35,696 nt of DNA from NCBI GenBank assembly GCA_026389845.1, contig JAPLHB010000159.1:1-35696 (forward strand). The letters run 5' to 3'. Under the pieces are notes generated by a model. It had not been told where the DNA came from, made no database searches, and saw only the letters and a program-made list of their open reading frames with translations. This DNA is from Chloroflexota bacterium. Its GTDB lineage: Bacteria > Chloroflexota > Anaerolineae > CG2-30-64-16. Shown one piece after another: positions 34,691 through 35,696 of this stretch (position 1 is its first letter; each line of letters opens with the position of its first letter). The translations under genes were made by a program, and so were the position numbers.

Positions 34691-34692
34691 TT

Positions 34693-35283
34693 ATGCTCAC
34701 ACGCACCTTCGACATCTTGGCTGCCTTTGGCGGCCTGTTACTCTTGTCTCCACTCTTTGCGTTGGTCGCATTCGCCATCAAGCTCGATTCCCGCGGCCCA
34801 ATCTTCTATCGGGCGCCGCGTATCGGCAAGGATGGCGTCCCTTTTCGCCTCTATAAGTTCCGCAGCATGGTGGCGGACGCCCACCGGCGTGGCCCTGGCA
34901 TCACTGCCGCCAGCGATTCACGGATTACCCGAGTGGGTCGGTTCCTGCGCCGAGCTAAACTGGATGAGCTACCCCAATTGCTCAACGTGTTCAAAGGCGA
35001 CATGGGCCTGGTGGGTCCCAGACCGGAAGATTCGCGCTACGTGGCTCTCTACACGCCTGAACAGCGTCGCGTCTTGGCGGCGCGACCGGGGATTACCAGC
35101 CCCGCGTCACTCCACTACCGCAACGAGTCCATCCTGCTGAGCGGCGACGATTGGGAGCGCGTCTACGTGGAGACCGTCATGCCGCATAAGCTGGCGATCG
35201 AACTGGCGTACCTGTCTCATCGTTCCTTCGGGACCGACCTCAAGGTGATCTTTCTGACGCTGTGGGCCGTGGTGACGCATTGA
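34693..35283 (+). CDS. Initiating phosphosugar transferase (WbaP/PglC family)
   Basis: A 196-residue monotopic phosphoglycosyl transferase. It has an N-terminal re-entrant hydrophobic helix (LTRTFDILAAFGGLLLLSPLFALVAFAI), GPIFYRAPRIG, FRLYKFRSM, the catalytic Asp-Glu in KLDELPQLLNV and the VGPRPE motif. It transfers a phosphosugar from a UDP-sugar to undecaprenyl phosphate, the first step of the glycan. Its length is that of the small PglC-like subgroup. No Shine-Dalgarno sequence is visible, because the repeat array ends directly upstream; repeat copy number might influence its expression. Confidence 0.92.
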   Translation: MLTRTFDILAAFGGLLLLSPLFALVAFAIKLDSRGPIFYRAPRIGKDGVPFRLYKFRSMVADAHRRGPGITAASDSRITRVGRFLRRAKLDELPQLLNVFKGDMGLVGPRPEDSRYVALYTPEQRRVLAARPGITSPASLHYRNESILLSGDDWERVYVETVMPHKLAIELAYLSHRSFGTDLKVIFLTLWAVVTH

Positions 35284-35306
35284 AACCCCAAGATCGGCAG
35301 AATCCA

Positions 35307-35570
35307 GTGACTTCATCGTTCGATAAACTCGTGCGGCTCATGCTGCGCTTGCGTAACCGGCATTTTCTCGTCTTCGACTTCCTGGCGCTCTCCCTGACGC
35401 CGGCCCTGGCGCTGGCGTTGCGTACCGACGGGATAGTGTTGGACGAATGGCTCCAGCCCCTGGCGGTCTTCACCCTGGTGGCCCTGGGGTGCAAGCTATT
35501 GCTCTTCTTCCCGTTTGGCCTGTATACCCGCTACTGGCGTTATGCCAGCGTTGAGCTGTCCATTCGCTGA
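35307..35570 (+). pseudogene. Truncated CapD/FlaA1-type polysaccharide biosynthesis gene
   Basis: An 88-codon piece (longer, back to 35262 or TTG 35280, if other starts are used) matches the N-terminal membrane part of CapD/FlaA1/PglF-type nucleoside-diphosphate-sugar 4,6-dehydratases: FLVFDFLALSLTPALALALR, then LLLFFPFGLYTRYWRYAS. The Rossmann catalytic domain of about 400 residues should follow. Instead the frame ends in SVELSIR and a TGA at 35568-35570, and a minus-strand frame unrelated to CapD begins 17 bp later. The gene seems broken by an insertion. If so, the aminotransferase upstream loses its in-locus keto-sugar supplier. The CapD family call is from the membrane motif. Confidence 0.65.
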
Positions 35571-35587
35571 AATGATTCTGACTTTGC

Positions 35588-35696
35588 TCAATTCTCCGCC
35601 AGTCGGGTGTACACGCCCGGTGACAAGCCGAGCAATTCCAGGATGCGTATCTGCAAGGCTGACAGGGGCGTGACGTGCCGGATGATCTGCCCGGGC
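35588..35696 (-). CDS. C-terminal fragment of a possible transposase (runs off edge)
   Basis: On the minus strand, a frame open at the window edge encodes 35 residues containing PLSALQIRILELLGLSPGVY and ending RLAEN before a TGA (35590-35588). The look of the end (PLSxLQxxILxLLGxxxxVY) recalls C-terminal tails of DDE-type insertion-sequence transposases. This is from memory; it is a short piece and could be something else. Its position, 17 bp after the abrupt end of the CapD-like gene, fits an insertion sequence there. Confidence 0.4.
   Translation of the reverse strand, partial: PGQIIRHVTPLSALQIRILELLGLSPGVYTRLAEN

Overview
The window looks like a chromosomal piece of an uncultured or little-studied GC-rich bacterium, most plausibly a member of the Chloroflexota (Anaerolineae/Caldilineae type). 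That guess rests on the mix of gene families, the heavy load of dispersed intergenic repeats and short 7-bp tandem repeats, and the modest use of Shine-Dalgarno sites. No rRNA, tRNA or other taxonomic marker is present, so it is inference. I saw no CRISPR array.

Left part (1-13.8 kb, GC-rich): ordinary single-gene units on both strands. They are a YigZ/IMPACT protein, an unknown small protein, a PAS-GAF histidine kinase with an eroded ATP-binding domain, a stand-alone CheB-type methylesterase, a bacterial dynamin-like GTPase, an adenosine deaminase family protein, a SAM methyltransferase, a LarA-like lactate racemase homologue, an MFS transporter, a PIG-L/LmbE deacetylase and a small excisionase-type HTH protein. 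Between them lie repeats and two gene remnants (a DUF433-like antitoxin tail and an antitoxin-like ORF with an internal stop).

Right part (13.85-35.6 kb): a surface polysaccharide locus, nearly all on the + strand with many stop/start overlaps. Order: UDP-glucose 6-dehydrogenase, TPR protein, dTDP-rhamnose 4-epimerase-like SDR with a Cys cluster, GT4 glycosyltransferase, Wzy-like polymerase, CapA-like protein, CapK/PaaK-like adenylating enzyme, hexapeptide acyltransferase, Wzx-like flippase, second GT4 glycosyltransferase, HGSNAT/DUF1624-like membrane acyltransferase, GNAT, FemAB/GNAT-like protein, large membrane-anchored deacetylase-like protein, third GNAT, DegT aminotransferase, PglC/WbaP-type initiating phosphosugar transferase and a truncated CapD/FlaA1-type dehydratase. 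The genes suggest a Wzx/Wzy-made glycan containing uronic acid and 6-deoxysugar, decorated with several acyl groups. By eye the middle (about 15.4-32 kb) is clearly less GC-rich than ugd on its left and the aminotransferase/initiating transferase on its right, which fits the usual conserved-flank/variable-centre design of capsule loci.

The most unusual content is the repeat biology. (1) A non-autonomous transposon-like (MITE) family has 20-bp terminal inverted repeats and leaves exact 8-bp target duplications at two sites (GTTTTAAC around 13547-13818; GAGATAAC around 27488-27646); partial relatives lie at the left window edge, 3.4, 6.6 and 8.0 kb. (2) A DUF559 (Vsr-like nuclease fold) gene at 33857-34243 is boxed by arrays of a 76-80-bp, hairpin-forming, G/C-tract repeat: two copies on the left in one orientation and six on the right in the opposite orientation. 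The gene's stop codon lies inside the repeat. This resembles a REP/RAYT-like partnership and is the best candidate here for an undescribed system. (3) Two unrelated heptanucleotide tandem repeats occur. (4) Repeats supply the stop codons of several genes.
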